This document shows positions 17,514 through 26,889 of a stretch of 64,000 nucleotides of DNA, in pieces. A program made the translations under genes and the position numbers. Every line of letters begins with the position of its first letter. The stretch's first letter is position 1. The DNA lies in the NCBI RefSeq assembly GCF_016785085.1, contig NZ_JAENHO010000005.1:558001-622000 (forward strand). The letters run 5' to 3'. Under the pieces are notes generated by a model, which saw only the letters and a program-made list of their open reading frames with translations, was not told the origin of the DNA and did no database searches. Origin of the DNA: Paractinoplanes lichenicola (GTDB taxonomy: Bacteria > Actinomycetota > Actinomycetes > Mycobacteriales > Micromonosporaceae).

Positions 17514-17966
17514 ATGCCTGAGGTTCCGCGGTCCCTCGAACAGCGCAAAGCGGACGTACTCACCAGACTGGGTAGTCCGGTAGCCGACGCATGGGTGTCC
17601 ACCGCCGGCGGCGACGAGCCCTATCTGGTGCCGCTCACCCTGGGCTGGTTCCGCGAGCGGTTGTTGCTGGCCACGAGCCGCACGTCGCCCACCGCGCGCA
17701 ACCTCGAGGCGAACGGCCGGGCCCGGGTGGGTTTCGGCCCGACCCGCGACGTCGTCGTGATCGACGCGGTGCTCGAGGCCACCCTCCCGGTCGCCGAGGC
17801 ACACGACGAGGGCGCCGCCTACGCCGACCAGAACGACTGGGATCCCCGTACGGCCGGGGAGGCGTACGTGTTCCTCGTGCTGCGACCGGAGCGGATCCAG
17901 GCGTGGCGGGAACTCGACGAGATTCCGGGCCGCGTGGTCATGCGTTCCGGGGCCTGGGTCGTCTAG
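17514..17966 (+). CDS. pyridoxamine 5'-phosphate oxidase-like (FMN/F420 split-barrel) protein
   Basis: This 150-residue protein has the split-barrel pattern of PNPOx-like flavin or F420 oxidoreductases: PYLVPLTLGWFRERLLLATSRTSPTARNLEANGRARVGFG, followed by the second half ending PERIQAWRELDEIPGRVVMRSGAWVV. It is divergent from the SigJ-like gene (45 bases between starts), and ECF41/SigJ sigma factors commonly control such neighbouring oxidoreductase-type genes, so it may be the target. Its TAG overlaps the convergent yczR stop in the tetranucleotide CTAG. Confidence 0.8.
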   Translation: MPEVPRSLEQRKADVLTRLGSPVADAWVSTAGGDEPYLVPLTLGWFRERLLLATSRTSPTARNLEANGRARVGFGPTRDVVVIDAVLEATLPVAEAHDEGAAYADQNDWDPRTAGEAYVFLVLRPERIQAWRELDEIPGRVVMRSGAWVV

Positions 17967-19423
17967 GCGATCACGGAGGGTGTGCGCCACGACGGGACGG
18001 ACGCCCGGTCCAGGTCGTGCCGCACCGAGGCGATCCGGCGTACGGCCTCGGTCAGGTCTTCCCCCGGCAGCGTGAACGGCAGCCGCAGGAAGCGCTCGAG
18101 CGTGCCGTCAAGACCGAAACGAGGACCAGGCGCCAGCCGTACGCCGACATCCTCCGCGGCCCGGGCCAGCGCGCTCGAGATCGGCCCGTCCAGCTCCGCC
18201 CACAGCGACGCCCCGCCCCGCGGCAGCACGAAGCTCCACTCCGGCAGCAGCCGCCGCAGGGTCGCGGCCAGCACGTCCCGCCGTTCCCGCAGCCGCAGCC
18301 GCCGCTCGCCGAGCACCTGCGCGGCCTGGTCGAGCAGCCGCACGGCGACGAGCTGCTCGAGCACCGGGCTGGCCATGTCGACGCCGACCCGGATCGCGGC
18401 CAGGCGCTGCACGAGCGGGGCCGACGCCCGCACCCAGCCGATCCGCAGACCACCCCAGTAGCCCTTGCTCATGCCGCCGATCGACACCACCCGCGAGTGC
18501 CGGTCGAACACGGCCACCGGCGGCGGCATCTCCTGCCCCTCCAGCGCCAGGTCGACCCACGACTCGTCGACCACCAGCTCCGTACCGGTGGCGTGGGCCG
18601 TGGCGGCCAGGCGCTCGCGCAGGTCGGCCGACATCAGATGCCCGGTCGGGTTGTGAAACTCCGGGATCACGTACGAGAGCCGGGGCCGCGTCTGCCGCAG
18701 CGCGCCCAGCAGCATCTCGCCGTCCCAGCCGGTCTCGGCGTCCAGCCCGTGCGTGTTGATCCGGGCCCGCCGGGCGGCCAGGGCGGCCAGCGCGTTCGGA
18801 TAGGTCGGCGCCTCCACCAGCACGGGCGAGCCGGCCGGCACCGAGAGCCGCAGCACCAGGTCGAGGGCCTGCTGGGTGCCCGCCGTGATGAGGATCTGCT
18901 CGGCCGAGGTGGCCACGCCGCGCTTGCGATAGCCCTCGGCCACGGCGTCGCGCAGCTCCATCAGGCCGGTCGGGTGATAGCCGGCGCTGCCCAGATAGCG
19001 CGGCAGGTCGTCGGCGGCGGCCCGGGCGGCCGGGACGAGCTCGCCGGGCGCGGCCGACGCGGCCACCCCCAGGTCGATCATGTCGTGGTCGTCGCCCGCG
19101 GCCCACAGCCCCGAGGTCGCGACCCGGTGGCCGTGGGGGAGCGTGGTCCAGCTGCCGGCGCCGCGGCGGCTCGTGAGGTGGCCGGTCTCGCGCAGGGTGC
19201 GATAGGCGGCGCTGACCGTCGTGCGGCTCACGGCGAGCGACTCGGCCAGCTCGCGCTCGGCCGGCAACCGTACGCCCAAGGGCAGCCGCCCGTCGCTGAG
19301 CAGACCCCGCACCGCCGCGGCGAGGGCGGCGTAGTCCGGGCTGCGATGCCGCCCCGGCAGGGAGTGCCACTGACCGAGCAGGCGTGCCAATTGGCCCCCG
19401 CGTATCGTCGTGGTCACATCCAC
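17963..19423 (-). CDS. yczR: MocR-family regulator, YczR-like
   Basis: A 486-residue fusion of a GntR-type winged helix (about 25-90: VRLPAERELAESLAVSRTTVSAAYRTLRETGHL) to a fold-type I aminotransferase domain (about 110-480). The PLP-lysine context VSIGGMSKGYWGGLRIGWV is intact. MocR proteins sense PLP or PLP adducts. The divergent partner is a YczE-type membrane protein, and the YczR-YczE pairing is a known conserved arrangement in Gram-positive bacteria. Three spaced AATTGGC sites occupy the shared promoter. The assignment to YczR rests on the pair. Confidence 0.85.
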   Translation of the reverse strand: MDVTTTIRGGQLARLLGQWHSLPGRHRSPDYAALAAAVRGLLSDGRLPLGVRLPAERELAESLAVSRTTVSAAYRTLRETGHLTSRRGAGSWTTLPHGHRVATSGLWAAGDDHDMIDLGVAASAAPGELVPAARAAADDLPRYLGSAGYHPTGLMELRDAVAEGYRKRGVATSAEQILITAGTQQALDLVLRLSVPAGSPVLVEAPTYPNALAALAARRARINTHGLDAETGWDGEMLLGALRQTRPRLSYVIPEFHNPTGHLMSADLRERLAATAHATGTELVVDESWVDLALEGQEMPPPVAVFDRHSRVVSIGGMSKGYWGGLRIGWVRASAPLVQRLAAIRVGVDMASPVLEQLVAVRLLDQAAQVLGERRLRLRERRDVLAATLRRLLPEWSFVLPRGGASLWAELDGPISSALARAAEDVGVRLAPGPRFGLDGTLERFLRLPFTLPGEDLTEAVRRIASVRHDLDRASVPSWRTPSVIA

Positions 19424-19460
19424 CTCCGGGGAATTGGCTCTTCAGCTTCGCACAATTGGC
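19389..19460 (+). promoter_or_regulatory. direct-repeat operators of the MocR regulator
   Basis: The heptamer AATTGGC occurs at 19389-19395, 19432-19438 and 19454-19460. The starts are 43 and 22 bases apart, about four and two DNA turns, so all three sites face the same side of the helix. MocR regulators generally bind direct repeats. The first site lies inside the first codons of the regulator gene, and the other two lie in the intergenic promoter. Confidence 0.6.
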
Positions 19461-19476
19461 CCTCAGAGTGGCATTC

Positions 19477-20115
19477 ATGGAACCGAGTGGCAACGGAGAT
19501 CGTCGTCTCACCCGTCGCATAGTCCAGCTCTTCGCCGGGCTCGTGCTCTACGGCGTCAGCATGGCCTTCATGGTGGAGTCGGCGCTCGGCCTCAACCCGT
19601 GGGACGTGTTCCACCAGGGCCTGTCCGAGGTCACCGGCATCAGCTTCGGCTGGGTCGTGATCCTGCTCGGCATCCCGATCCTGCTGCTGTGGATCCCGCT
19701 GCGGCAGAAGCCCGGCTTCGGCACGCTGGCCAACCTGGTCGTCGTCGGCTTCGCGGTGGACGGCGCCCTGGCCGTGCTGCCCGCGGGCGGCACGATCCCG
19801 GCCCGGATCGGCTACCTGGTCTGCGGCATCCTGCTCAACGGGCTGGCCACCGGCCTCTACATCGGCAGCCGCTTCGGCCCCGGCCCGCGCGACGGCCTGA
19901 TGACCGGCATCGTCGGACGCTTCCCGCGGCTCTCCATCCGGCTCGTGCGCACCACCATCGAGCTTGTCGTCCTGGGGGTGGGTTTCCTGCTCGGCGGCAC
20001 CGTCGGCATCGGCACCCTGGCGTACGCTCTCGCCATCGGCCCGCTCGTGCACGTCTTCCTGCCGTGGTGCACCGTCCGCACCCGGGCCCCTGAGGCGCAG
20101 GCGCTCGCGCACTGA
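19477..20115 (+). CDS. yczE: YczE-type integral membrane protein
   Basis: I take the ATG at 19477 (MEPSGNGDRRLTRRIVQLF), giving 212 residues. The frame is open to 19384 but upstream codons overlap the operators. About five hydrophobic segments include RIVQLFAGLVLYGVSMAFMVES and FGWVVILLGIPILLLWIPL. The motif GLYIGSRFGPGPRDGLMTGI is characteristic of the YczE/YitT-related family. Transport substrate is unknown; the link with a PLP-sensing regulator suggests vitamin B6 or amino-acid traffic, which is inference. Confidence 0.82.
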   Translation: MEPSGNGDRRLTRRIVQLFAGLVLYGVSMAFMVESALGLNPWDVFHQGLSEVTGISFGWVVILLGIPILLLWIPLRQKPGFGTLANLVVVGFAVDGALAVLPAGGTIPARIGYLVCGILLNGLATGLYIGSRFGPGPRDGLMTGIVGRFPRLSIRLVRTTIELVVLGVGFLLGGTVGIGTLAYALAIGPLVHVFLPWCTVRTRAPEAQALAH

Positions 20116-20269
20116 CCCTCACGTTCACTCATCGGTGGCTTGTGTCCTGATTGGACTGAGCGATTTGCCCATCTGATTCGGTTTAGCACCCAAGATCATC
20201 GGTCACAGCTTTGTGATCATCGCGACACATTCGCTTCCCGGCGCCCGGCAGTCACGGCATCATTGCCGC

Positions 20270-20698
20270 ATGGGGGCTGGCGACTGGCAATGGAACGACG
20301 CTTGGATCTTCGTGTCCGCGGTCATAGCCGAACGCCTCGAACGCGACCGGGCCCTGCACGCCGCCCTGCCCATGGCCGGCGCGAGCCTGGCCGACGTGCT
20401 CGCGGCCGCCGACTTCCTGCACCACAGCGTCCCCAGTCGGGCCGAACTGGAAGAATCCGTACGGCGGTTGGCCGGTGCGGGGCTCCTGCTGGTCGAGGAT
20501 GATCTGGTCGAGGTGGCGCCGGCGGGGGAGCAGTTGTGGCGTAGCCGGCCCTTCAGCGGGTTGTCGTCCGCGGTGATGACGCTGCAGACCCAGCTGAACC
20601 GGGCGGCCTCGCCGGGGGACGCCGAGTGGGATCTGGACGAGCAGACTTACAACGCCGCCGTTCGTGAATACAGCCATCGGCTGGCGGACGGGCGCTGA
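20270..20698 (+). CDS. unknown protein, possible winged-helix fold
   Basis: The most likely start is the ATG at 20270 (MGAGDWQWNDAWIFVSAVIAE), giving 142 residues; the frame is open to 20213 but that stretch is intergenic in character. The predicted pattern is helical, with SLADVLAAADFLHHSVPSRAELEESVRRLAGAGLLLVEDDLVEVAPAGEQLWR resembling a winged helix (helix, helix, then a beta hairpin). I do not recognise a family. It could be a small DNA-binding protein. Confidence 0.6.
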   Translation: MGAGDWQWNDAWIFVSAVIAERLERDRALHAALPMAGASLADVLAAADFLHHSVPSRAELEESVRRLAGAGLLLVEDDLVEVAPAGEQLWRSRPFSGLSSAVMTLQTQLNRAASPGDAEWDLDEQTYNAAVREYSHRLADGR

Positions 20699-20809
20699 AG
20701 TCTCTGGTCGCTGAAGCTGGAGTTTCGTCGGCGGGCGCACTGAATCGACGGCCTCTGACGGTCTCAGTTGCCGCGCGCTGCGTCAGTCCGGCCCGTAGCG
20801 CTTCGGCCC

Positions 20810-21092
20810 GCCGCCCCGCCAAGATCAGGCCCAACCCAGAGGCCCGCCCTCCACCGGGGGCCCCCGTCCACTGGCCATTCTATCGAGATTCCGCGATCTT
20901 CACGGCTGCCCTGTGGGTATCCCGAGATTGTGGATATCGACTAGGACCGATGCGCGGGTCGGGGTTATCCACAGCGCCGACTTATCCACAGGCACCCACT
21001 CCAAGATCTGCCGAAGCGACGACAATGGGCGGTGGCGGAGGCCCCCGGTGGAGGGCGGGTCCTATTCCGGCGTTGATCTTGAGTCGGGGGCG
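20810..21092. repeat. large imperfect inverted duplication carrying four DnaA-box-like sites
   Basis: The two halves of this stretch are reverse complements of each other at roughly two-thirds identity, meeting at about 20951. The best-kept arms are 20843-20866 and 21036-21059 (23 of 24 bases match). Closer in, AAGATC/GATCTT also pairs (20895-20900 with 21003-21008). Each half has two DnaA-box-like nonamers: TGTGGGTAT at 20912 and TGTGGATAT at 20929 on the left, exact TTATCCACA at 20965 and 20982 on the right. Both pairs are spaced 17 bases and all four are symmetric about the same centre. No gene is present. Confidence 0.75.
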
Positions 21093-21104
21093 GAGTCGGG
21101 TCCG

Positions 21105-21319
21105 GCACGGGCGGGATCAGGCACGGGCCTGGGCAGGCACGGGCACGGGCAGGCATGGGCAGGTACGGGCACGGGCAAGCACGGGCAAGCACGGGCGCGG
21201 GCAGGCGCGGGCAGGCACGGGCGTGGGCAGGCGCGGGCGCGGGGGCAGGCACGGGCGCCGGGGCAGGCACGGGCGCCGGGGCAGGCGCGGGCCGGGGCAG
21301 GCGCGGGCGGGCAGGGGGC
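21105..21319 (+). repeat. G-rich degenerate tandem array
   Basis: About 215 bases consist of short units such as GGGCAC, GGGCAG and GGGCAGGCAC, with longer GGGCGCCGGGGCAGGCAC variants near the end. Every unit carries a GGG run spaced three to seven bases from the next, so the plus strand has strong potential for G-quadruplexes. The frames are open, but they encode only Gly/Arg/Ala/Gln repeats and are not credible genes. Confidence 0.85.
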
Positions 21320-21463
21320 AGAGCTAGGTGCTTAGTCGGCGTCAAAGCCAGGTCCGGCGTCGAAGCCGAAGCCTGGGCCAGGAAGCGACCAGACTGCGGA
21401 CCGACGACCGGGACGCTGCGAGCGAACTCGAGGTTTGCGGCGGCAGGGCGGAAGCCGAGGACA

Positions 21464-21655
21464 GGACCAGCGCTGAGGCGAGGTCGGGGCAAGAGGGACC
21501 GGCGCTGAGGCGAGGTCAGGGTGAGAGGGACCGGCGCTGAGGTGAGGTCAGGGCGAGAGGGGCCAGCGCTGCGGTGAGGTCAGGGCGAGACGGGCCAGTG
21601 CTGAGGTGAGGTCGGGGCAAGAGGGACCGGCGCTGAGGCGAGGTCAGGGCGAGAC
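21464..21655 (+). repeat. six tandem 32-bp units
   Basis: Six units of exactly 32 bases begin at 21464, 21496, 21528, 21560, 21592 and 21624, each starting GGACC or GGGCC and containing GCTGAGG and GAGGTC. They differ at a few positions. Related sequence (GGCGGCAGGGC...AGCCGAG) flanks both ends at about 21440 and 21665. The unit is not a multiple of three and has no unique spacers, so this is neither a coding repeat nor a CRISPR. It lies just downstream of the MFS gene stop. Confidence 0.9.
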
Positions 21656-21704
21656 ACCAGAGCCGGCGGCAGGGCCAAAGCCGAGTACAAAACCGGAGCA
21701 AAAG

Positions 21705-22934
21705 CTAGGCCGGTACGGATTCCTCGATCGGGCGCATGTTGCGGATCGCCGGCGAGAACGTGGCAGTAAGCGCCGACGCCGAAACGGCCCCCGCGAAGAG
21801 CAGCACGCTAGCGGTAGGCGTCCAGACGGTGACGAACACCCCCGCCAGCAACGGGGCAGCGGCGGCGGCGGACATGGCGACCAGGAAGATGACGCTCAGC
21901 ACTCGGCCCTGCAGGTGGTCGGGGGTGATGGCCGCCTGGTAGCCGAACAGGGCCGCGTTGCAGGCCGGGCCCACGAGGATGGCCAGGGCCACCGGCACGG
22001 CCGCGGCGACGCTCATCGTGAGCAGGGCGCTGACCGTCAGGAACAGGGTGGCGGCCCAGCCCAGGCCGCGGATCAGGGCGGCGAACGACAGGCGGCGCAG
22101 CAGGGCGGGGGCGGCCAGGGCGCCGATCAGGCCGCCCGCGCTGACGATCGTCTCGGTCAGGCCGATCACGCCGGGGGCCACGTCGTGGCTTTGCAGCGTG
22201 ACGATGATGGTGAAGATCGACCCGTACAGGGCGAAGTTGAGCGGGGCCGCGATCAGCAGCACGGCCCGCAGAAACGGGTTGCCGAAGACGAACTGGATGC
22301 CTTCCAGCAGGGCTTTCGTGTGGCTGGGGGGATGGTCGGGGCGGGCCGTCTGCAGCGGTTTGCGGATCAGCGCCACGCCGATCAGCGAGGCCAGGTACGA
22401 CACGGCGTTGCCCAGGAACGGCAGCGCGTGGGCGATCCCAAAGAGCAGCCCGCCCAGCGGTGGCCCGGCCAGTGAGGTGCCGTAGCTGCGGGCCTCGTTG
22501 CGGGCGACGGCGTCGGGCAGCTGGGTGGCGGGCACGATGCTGCGCAGCGAGGCGTGCTCGGTGGTGTTGAACAGCGAGCCGCAGACCGCGTCGATCACCG
22601 CCACGACGATGATCGCGGGGAGAGCGGCCTGGTCGAGCGCTACGGCGAGGGCCAGGCCGACGAAGGCCAGCAACCGCACGATGTCGCAGGCCAGCATCGC
22701 GTGGCGGCGGTTGACCCGGTCGGCCAGCACCCCGGCCGGGAGGCGGCAGAGCAGCTTGGTGGCCTGGGCCGCGGTGCCGACCGCGCCCGCCTGCACGGCC
22801 GAGCCGGTCACCTCGAGCACCAGCAGCGGGATGGCCAGCAGGGCGATCGCCCCGCCCAGGTCGGACAGGCACTGGCTGGTCCACAGCAGGGTGAACTCGC
22901 GGTTGCGCCACAGGCTGGTCCCGGCGGAGTTCAC
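21705..22934 (-). CDS. MFS transporter
   Basis: A 409-residue major facilitator protein with about twelve hydrophobic segments. The start is a GTG at 22934 behind the site AAGAGG. The N-terminus SLWRNREFTLLWTSQCLSDLGGAIALLAIPLLVLEVTG and the loop LPAGVLADRVNRRHAMLACDIVR are typical of the MFS_3 (enterobactin exporter EntS-like or macrolide efflux) group. The substrate is unknown. Its 3' side runs into the 32-bp repeats. Confidence 0.88.
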   Translation of the reverse strand: MNSAGTSLWRNREFTLLWTSQCLSDLGGAIALLAIPLLVLEVTGSAVQAGAVGTAAQATKLLCRLPAGVLADRVNRRHAMLACDIVRLLAFVGLALAVALDQAALPAIIVVAVIDAVCGSLFNTTEHASLRSIVPATQLPDAVARNEARSYGTSLAGPPLGGLLFGIAHALPFLGNAVSYLASLIGVALIRKPLQTARPDHPPSHTKALLEGIQFVFGNPFLRAVLLIAAPLNFALYGSIFTIIVTLQSHDVAPGVIGLTETIVSAGGLIGALAAPALLRRLSFAALIRGLGWAATLFLTVSALLTMSVAAAVPVALAILVGPACNAALFGYQAAITPDHLQGRVLSVIFLVAMSAAAAAPLLAGVFVTVWTPTASVLLFAGAVSASALTATFSPAIRNMRPIEESVPA

Positions 22935-22983
22935 CTCTTGGAGAATATGTACTGCATTCGATCCCCGCCGCCCGTGAGAGGGC

Positions 22984-23011
22984 GGGGCGTCCGGGAAAGC
23001 CCGAACGCCCC
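22984..23011 (-). terminator. hairpin between subtilase and MFS genes
   Basis: The arms GGGGCGTCCGGG (22984-22995) and CCCGAACGCCCC (23000-23011) pair with one mismatch around an AAAG loop. It lies 8 bases past the subtilase stop on the minus strand. No T-tract follows, so it may act as a GC-rich terminator or a transcript-stabilising stem. Confidence 0.55.
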
Positions 23012-23018
23012 GCGAAAA

Positions 23019-24152
<1,134 letters not shown>

Positions 24153-24275
24153 GCTGATCCTCTCTGAGCCGACTGGGGTTTGAAGAGATGGATGTCGATA
24201 CAGCTAGGCCGAGCGTAAGCGGGGACTCGCCCGATCGCCGCATATCGATTGGGCCATAGTGCGCAGAATGAACAC

Positions 24276-25685
24276 GTGGACCTGATCATTCGGCTCGACG
24301 GCGCCGACGGGAAGACGGCCGCGGTCTATCGCGCGTTACGCACGGCGATCGTCGACGGCCGGCTTCCGGCGGGGGAGCGACTGCCTCCGACCAGGGCACT
24401 CGCGGCCGACCTGGGCGTGGCCCGGGGCAGCGTCGCCACCGCGTACGAGCGCCTGGCCGCAGAGGGCTATCTCAAAACCAGAGTCGGAGCGGGCACCTTT
24501 GTCGCGATCAAAGCGGTAAAACGGACGCATCGAAGGAGTGCAACGGATCCGATCAGGCCTCGCGAAGGCTGGACCTTCAGCCCGCTGGAAACAAGCGGCG
24601 CAACGACAGAACCCCGCTACGACTTCCGAAGCGGAATCCCCGACGCCAACCTCTTCCCGTTCGACGCCTGGCGCCGCCTGATCACCGCCGAGCTCCGCCT
24701 GAGGGCCAACAACCCCGGCACGTACGGGGATCCGGCCGGACACCCGGGGCTGCGCGAAGCCGTAGCCCGTTACCTGGGCGTCTCCCGCGGCGTCCGCACC
24801 ACCGCCGCCGACGTGATCGTCACGAACGGCGCCCAGCACGCGTTCGACCTGATCGCCCGCGTGCTGGTCAAGCCGGGCGACGTGGTCGCGGTCGAGGAGC
24901 CCGGTTACCCGCCGGCCCGCCGCATCCTGGCCGCGATCGGCGCGAAGGTGACCGGCGTCCGGGTCGACGACGAGGGCCTGGTCGTCGCGGACCTGCCCGC
25001 GCACTGCCGGCTCGTCCACACCACCCCGTCGCACCAGTTCCCGCTCGGCCGCGCGATGAGCCTGGCCCGCCGCCGCGAGCTGCTCGACTGGGCCCGCACG
25101 CGGCCCGCGGCGATCGTCGAGGACGACTACGACAGCGAGTTCCGCTTCTCGGCCCGTCCCCTCGAGCCGCTGCACAGCCTCGACACGGCCGGTCGCGTGC
25201 TCTACGTGGGCACGTTCTCCAAGAGCATGCTGCCGGCCCTCCGTACGGGCTTCGTGCTCGCCACCCCGGGCCTGCGCGACGCCCTGGTCGCGGCGCGCCA
25301 GCTCGGCGACGGCTACGGGCAACCGGCGGTGCAGGCGGCGCTGGCCCGTTTTCTCGACGAGGGGCTGCTCGCGCGGCACGTCCGCAGGGCCGGCCGGGCG
25401 TACGGGGAAAGGCACGCCCGGATCGCCGAGGCGCTGGCCGCGATGCCGGGGCTCGACGTGCTGCCCTCGGCCGCCGGGCTGCACCTGACCGCGCTGACCG
25501 GCGCCGACTCGACCGCGGTGGTGTCCGCGGCGGCCCGCGCCGGTCTGGTCGTCGACGACCTGCGCGCCTACTCGGCCTCCACGCCCGCGCTGACCGGGTT
25601 CGTCTTCGGGTTCGGCGCCACCGACTCCGCACTGATCGACGAGGGGATGGCCGTGTTCGCGGACGTCCTGGAACGCCAGGCCTGA
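24276..25685 (+). CDS. MocR-family regulator (GntR HTH plus aminotransferase domain)
   Basis: The likely start is the GTG at 24276 (VDLIIRLDGADGKTAAVYRALR), giving 469 residues; a TTG at 24249 is possible. The winged helix occupies about residues 8-75 (GERLPPTRALAADLGVARGSVATAYERLAAEGYL). The aminotransferase domain keeps IVEDDYDSEFRF and the PLP-lysine motif YVGTFSKSMLPALRTGFV, so PLP binding is expected. It converges on an APC permease whose promoter carries two TTTGGNCCAAT sites; a related half-site (ATTGGGCC, 24248-24255) precedes this gene. I infer that it regulates the permease and itself. Confidence 0.88.
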   Translation: MDLIIRLDGADGKTAAVYRALRTAIVDGRLPAGERLPPTRALAADLGVARGSVATAYERLAAEGYLKTRVGAGTFVAIKAVKRTHRRSATDPIRPREGWTFSPLETSGATTEPRYDFRSGIPDANLFPFDAWRRLITAELRLRANNPGTYGDPAGHPGLREAVARYLGVSRGVRTTAADVIVTNGAQHAFDLIARVLVKPGDVVAVEEPGYPPARRILAAIGAKVTGVRVDDEGLVVADLPAHCRLVHTTPSHQFPLGRAMSLARRRELLDWARTRPAAIVEDDYDSEFRFSARPLEPLHSLDTAGRVLYVGTFSKSMLPALRTGFVLATPGLRDALVAARQLGDGYGQPAVQAALARFLDEGLLARHVRRAGRAYGERHARIAEALAAMPGLDVLPSAAGLHLTALTGADSTAVVSAAARAGLVVDDLRAYSASTPALTGFVFGFGATDSALIDEGMAVFADVLERQA

Positions 25686-26872
25686 TAGGCCAGCGACGCC
25701 GCCACGATCACCAGGCTCAGCAGGGCCGGCGCGCCGTTGAGCCAGAGCAGCCCGGCCACCGCGACGAACGAGATCCCGGCCACGACCCGCCACGGCCCGG
25801 CGGGCAGCAGGCGCAGCGCGGCCGCCGACCCGATCACGTAGACCAGCGTGAAGCACCCGGTGACCAGCAGCAGCGAGGTGTGCAGGCTGAGCGGCAGCGC
25901 GGCCGAGGCCAGGCTGAGCAGGAAGACGGTGAGCAGGGCCCGGCGCGGCGTGCGGCCCATCCACACCGGCAGCGCGCCGTCGCGGGTCAGGGCCGCCCCG
26001 AGCTGCGAGGCCCCGGCCAGGTAGGCGTTGACCGCGCCCACGGTGAGCAGCACCGCCACGATCGCGGTGAGGATCCGCACCGGGCCGCCGACCCCGGCCG
26101 CGAGCAGGTCGGCCAGCGGCGCCGGGCTCGTGCCGAGGGCCGGGCCGAGCACGAGCACACTGGTCACCGCGACGGCCAGGTAGAGCAGGCCGACCAGCAC
26201 GACCGCGATCGCGGTGGCCCGGGGCACGTCCCGGCGCGGGTCGCGATACGAGGCGGCCAGCGACGACACCGCCTCCCAGCCGGCGAAGCCCCAGACCAGC
26301 ACGGCGGCCGCCGAGCCGACGCCGGACCAGCCGTGCGGCGCGAACGGGGTCAGGTTGTCCCAGTTCGCATGGGGTAGCGCGGTCAGCACGGTGATCAGCA
26401 GCAGCGCGGCCAGCACCCCGGTCAGCACCAGCTGGACCCGGCCCGAGACCCGCACGCCGTACCAGTTCATCGCGAACACCGCGGACACGATCGCCAGGAA
26501 CGTGAGCAGGACGGTGACGTGGCCGCCCCCGATGATGTCGGCCACGTAACCCCCGGCGAACGCGGCCGCGGCGGGCGCGCCCAGCGGCACGGCGAAGAAG
26601 AAGGTCCAGCCGATCGCGGCGCCCACGCGCGGGCCGAACGCGAGCCGGACGTAGGTGGAGACGCCGCCGCCGTCCGGGTGCCGGGCGCCGAGCGCGGCGA
26701 AGGTCAGGGCGAGCGGCGCGGAGAGGACGATCAGGGCGAGCCAGGCGACGAGCGAGGCGGGACCGGCGACCTCGGCGGCCAGGGCCGGCATCGAGATCAC
26801 GCCGGTGCCGAGGACGGCGCCGACGCAGAGCGCGGTGCCCTGGGCCAGGGAGAGTCCGGAGTTCTGAGCCAT
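25568..26872 (-). CDS. APC-superfamily amino-acid permease
   Basis: This 434-residue permease has about twelve hydrophobic segments and the APC family start: GLSLAQGTALCVGAVLGTGVISMPALAAEVAGPASLVAWLALIVLSAPLALTFAALG. It probably imports or exchanges an amino acid or amine. Its last 39 codons lie antisense to the 3' end of the MocR gene, a 118-base convergent overlap; the overlapping tail (SANTAIPSSISAESVAPNPKTN) is hydrophilic and outside the membrane core. The promoter carries probable MocR operators. Confidence 0.9.
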   Translation of the reverse strand: MAQNSGLSLAQGTALCVGAVLGTGVISMPALAAEVAGPASLVAWLALIVLSAPLALTFAALGARHPDGGGVSTYVRLAFGPRVGAAIGWTFFFAVPLGAPAAAAFAGGYVADIIGGGHVTVLLTFLAIVSAVFAMNWYGVRVSGRVQLVLTGVLAALLLITVLTALPHANWDNLTPFAPHGWSGVGSAAAVLVWGFAGWEAVSSLAASYRDPRRDVPRATAIAVVLVGLLYLAVAVTSVLVLGPALGTSPAPLADLLAAGVGGPVRILTAIVAVLLTVGAVNAYLAGASQLGAALTRDGALPVWMGRTPRRALLTVFLLSLASAALPLSLHTSLLLVTGCFTLVYVIGSAAALRLLPAGPWRVVAGISFVAVAGLLWLNGAPALLSLVIVAASLAYQAWRSRTSANTAIPSSISAESVAPNPKTNPVSAGVEAE

Positions 26873-26889
26873 GACCCCACGCTAGGCCC

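Noticed and set aside
20810..21092. Chromosomal replication origin or insertion sequence
   Set aside because: No dnaA, dnaN, recF or rpmH genes are nearby and no AT-rich unwinding element is visible. No transposase or target duplication supports an insertion sequence.
20913..21335. Possible Gly/Arg/Gln repeat protein
   Set aside because: The sequence is a translation of the G-rich tandem array in one of several open frames, without ribosome site or folded part.
21464..21655. CRISPR-like array
   Set aside because: The 32-base units follow each other without spacers, are not palindromic, and no cas gene is near.
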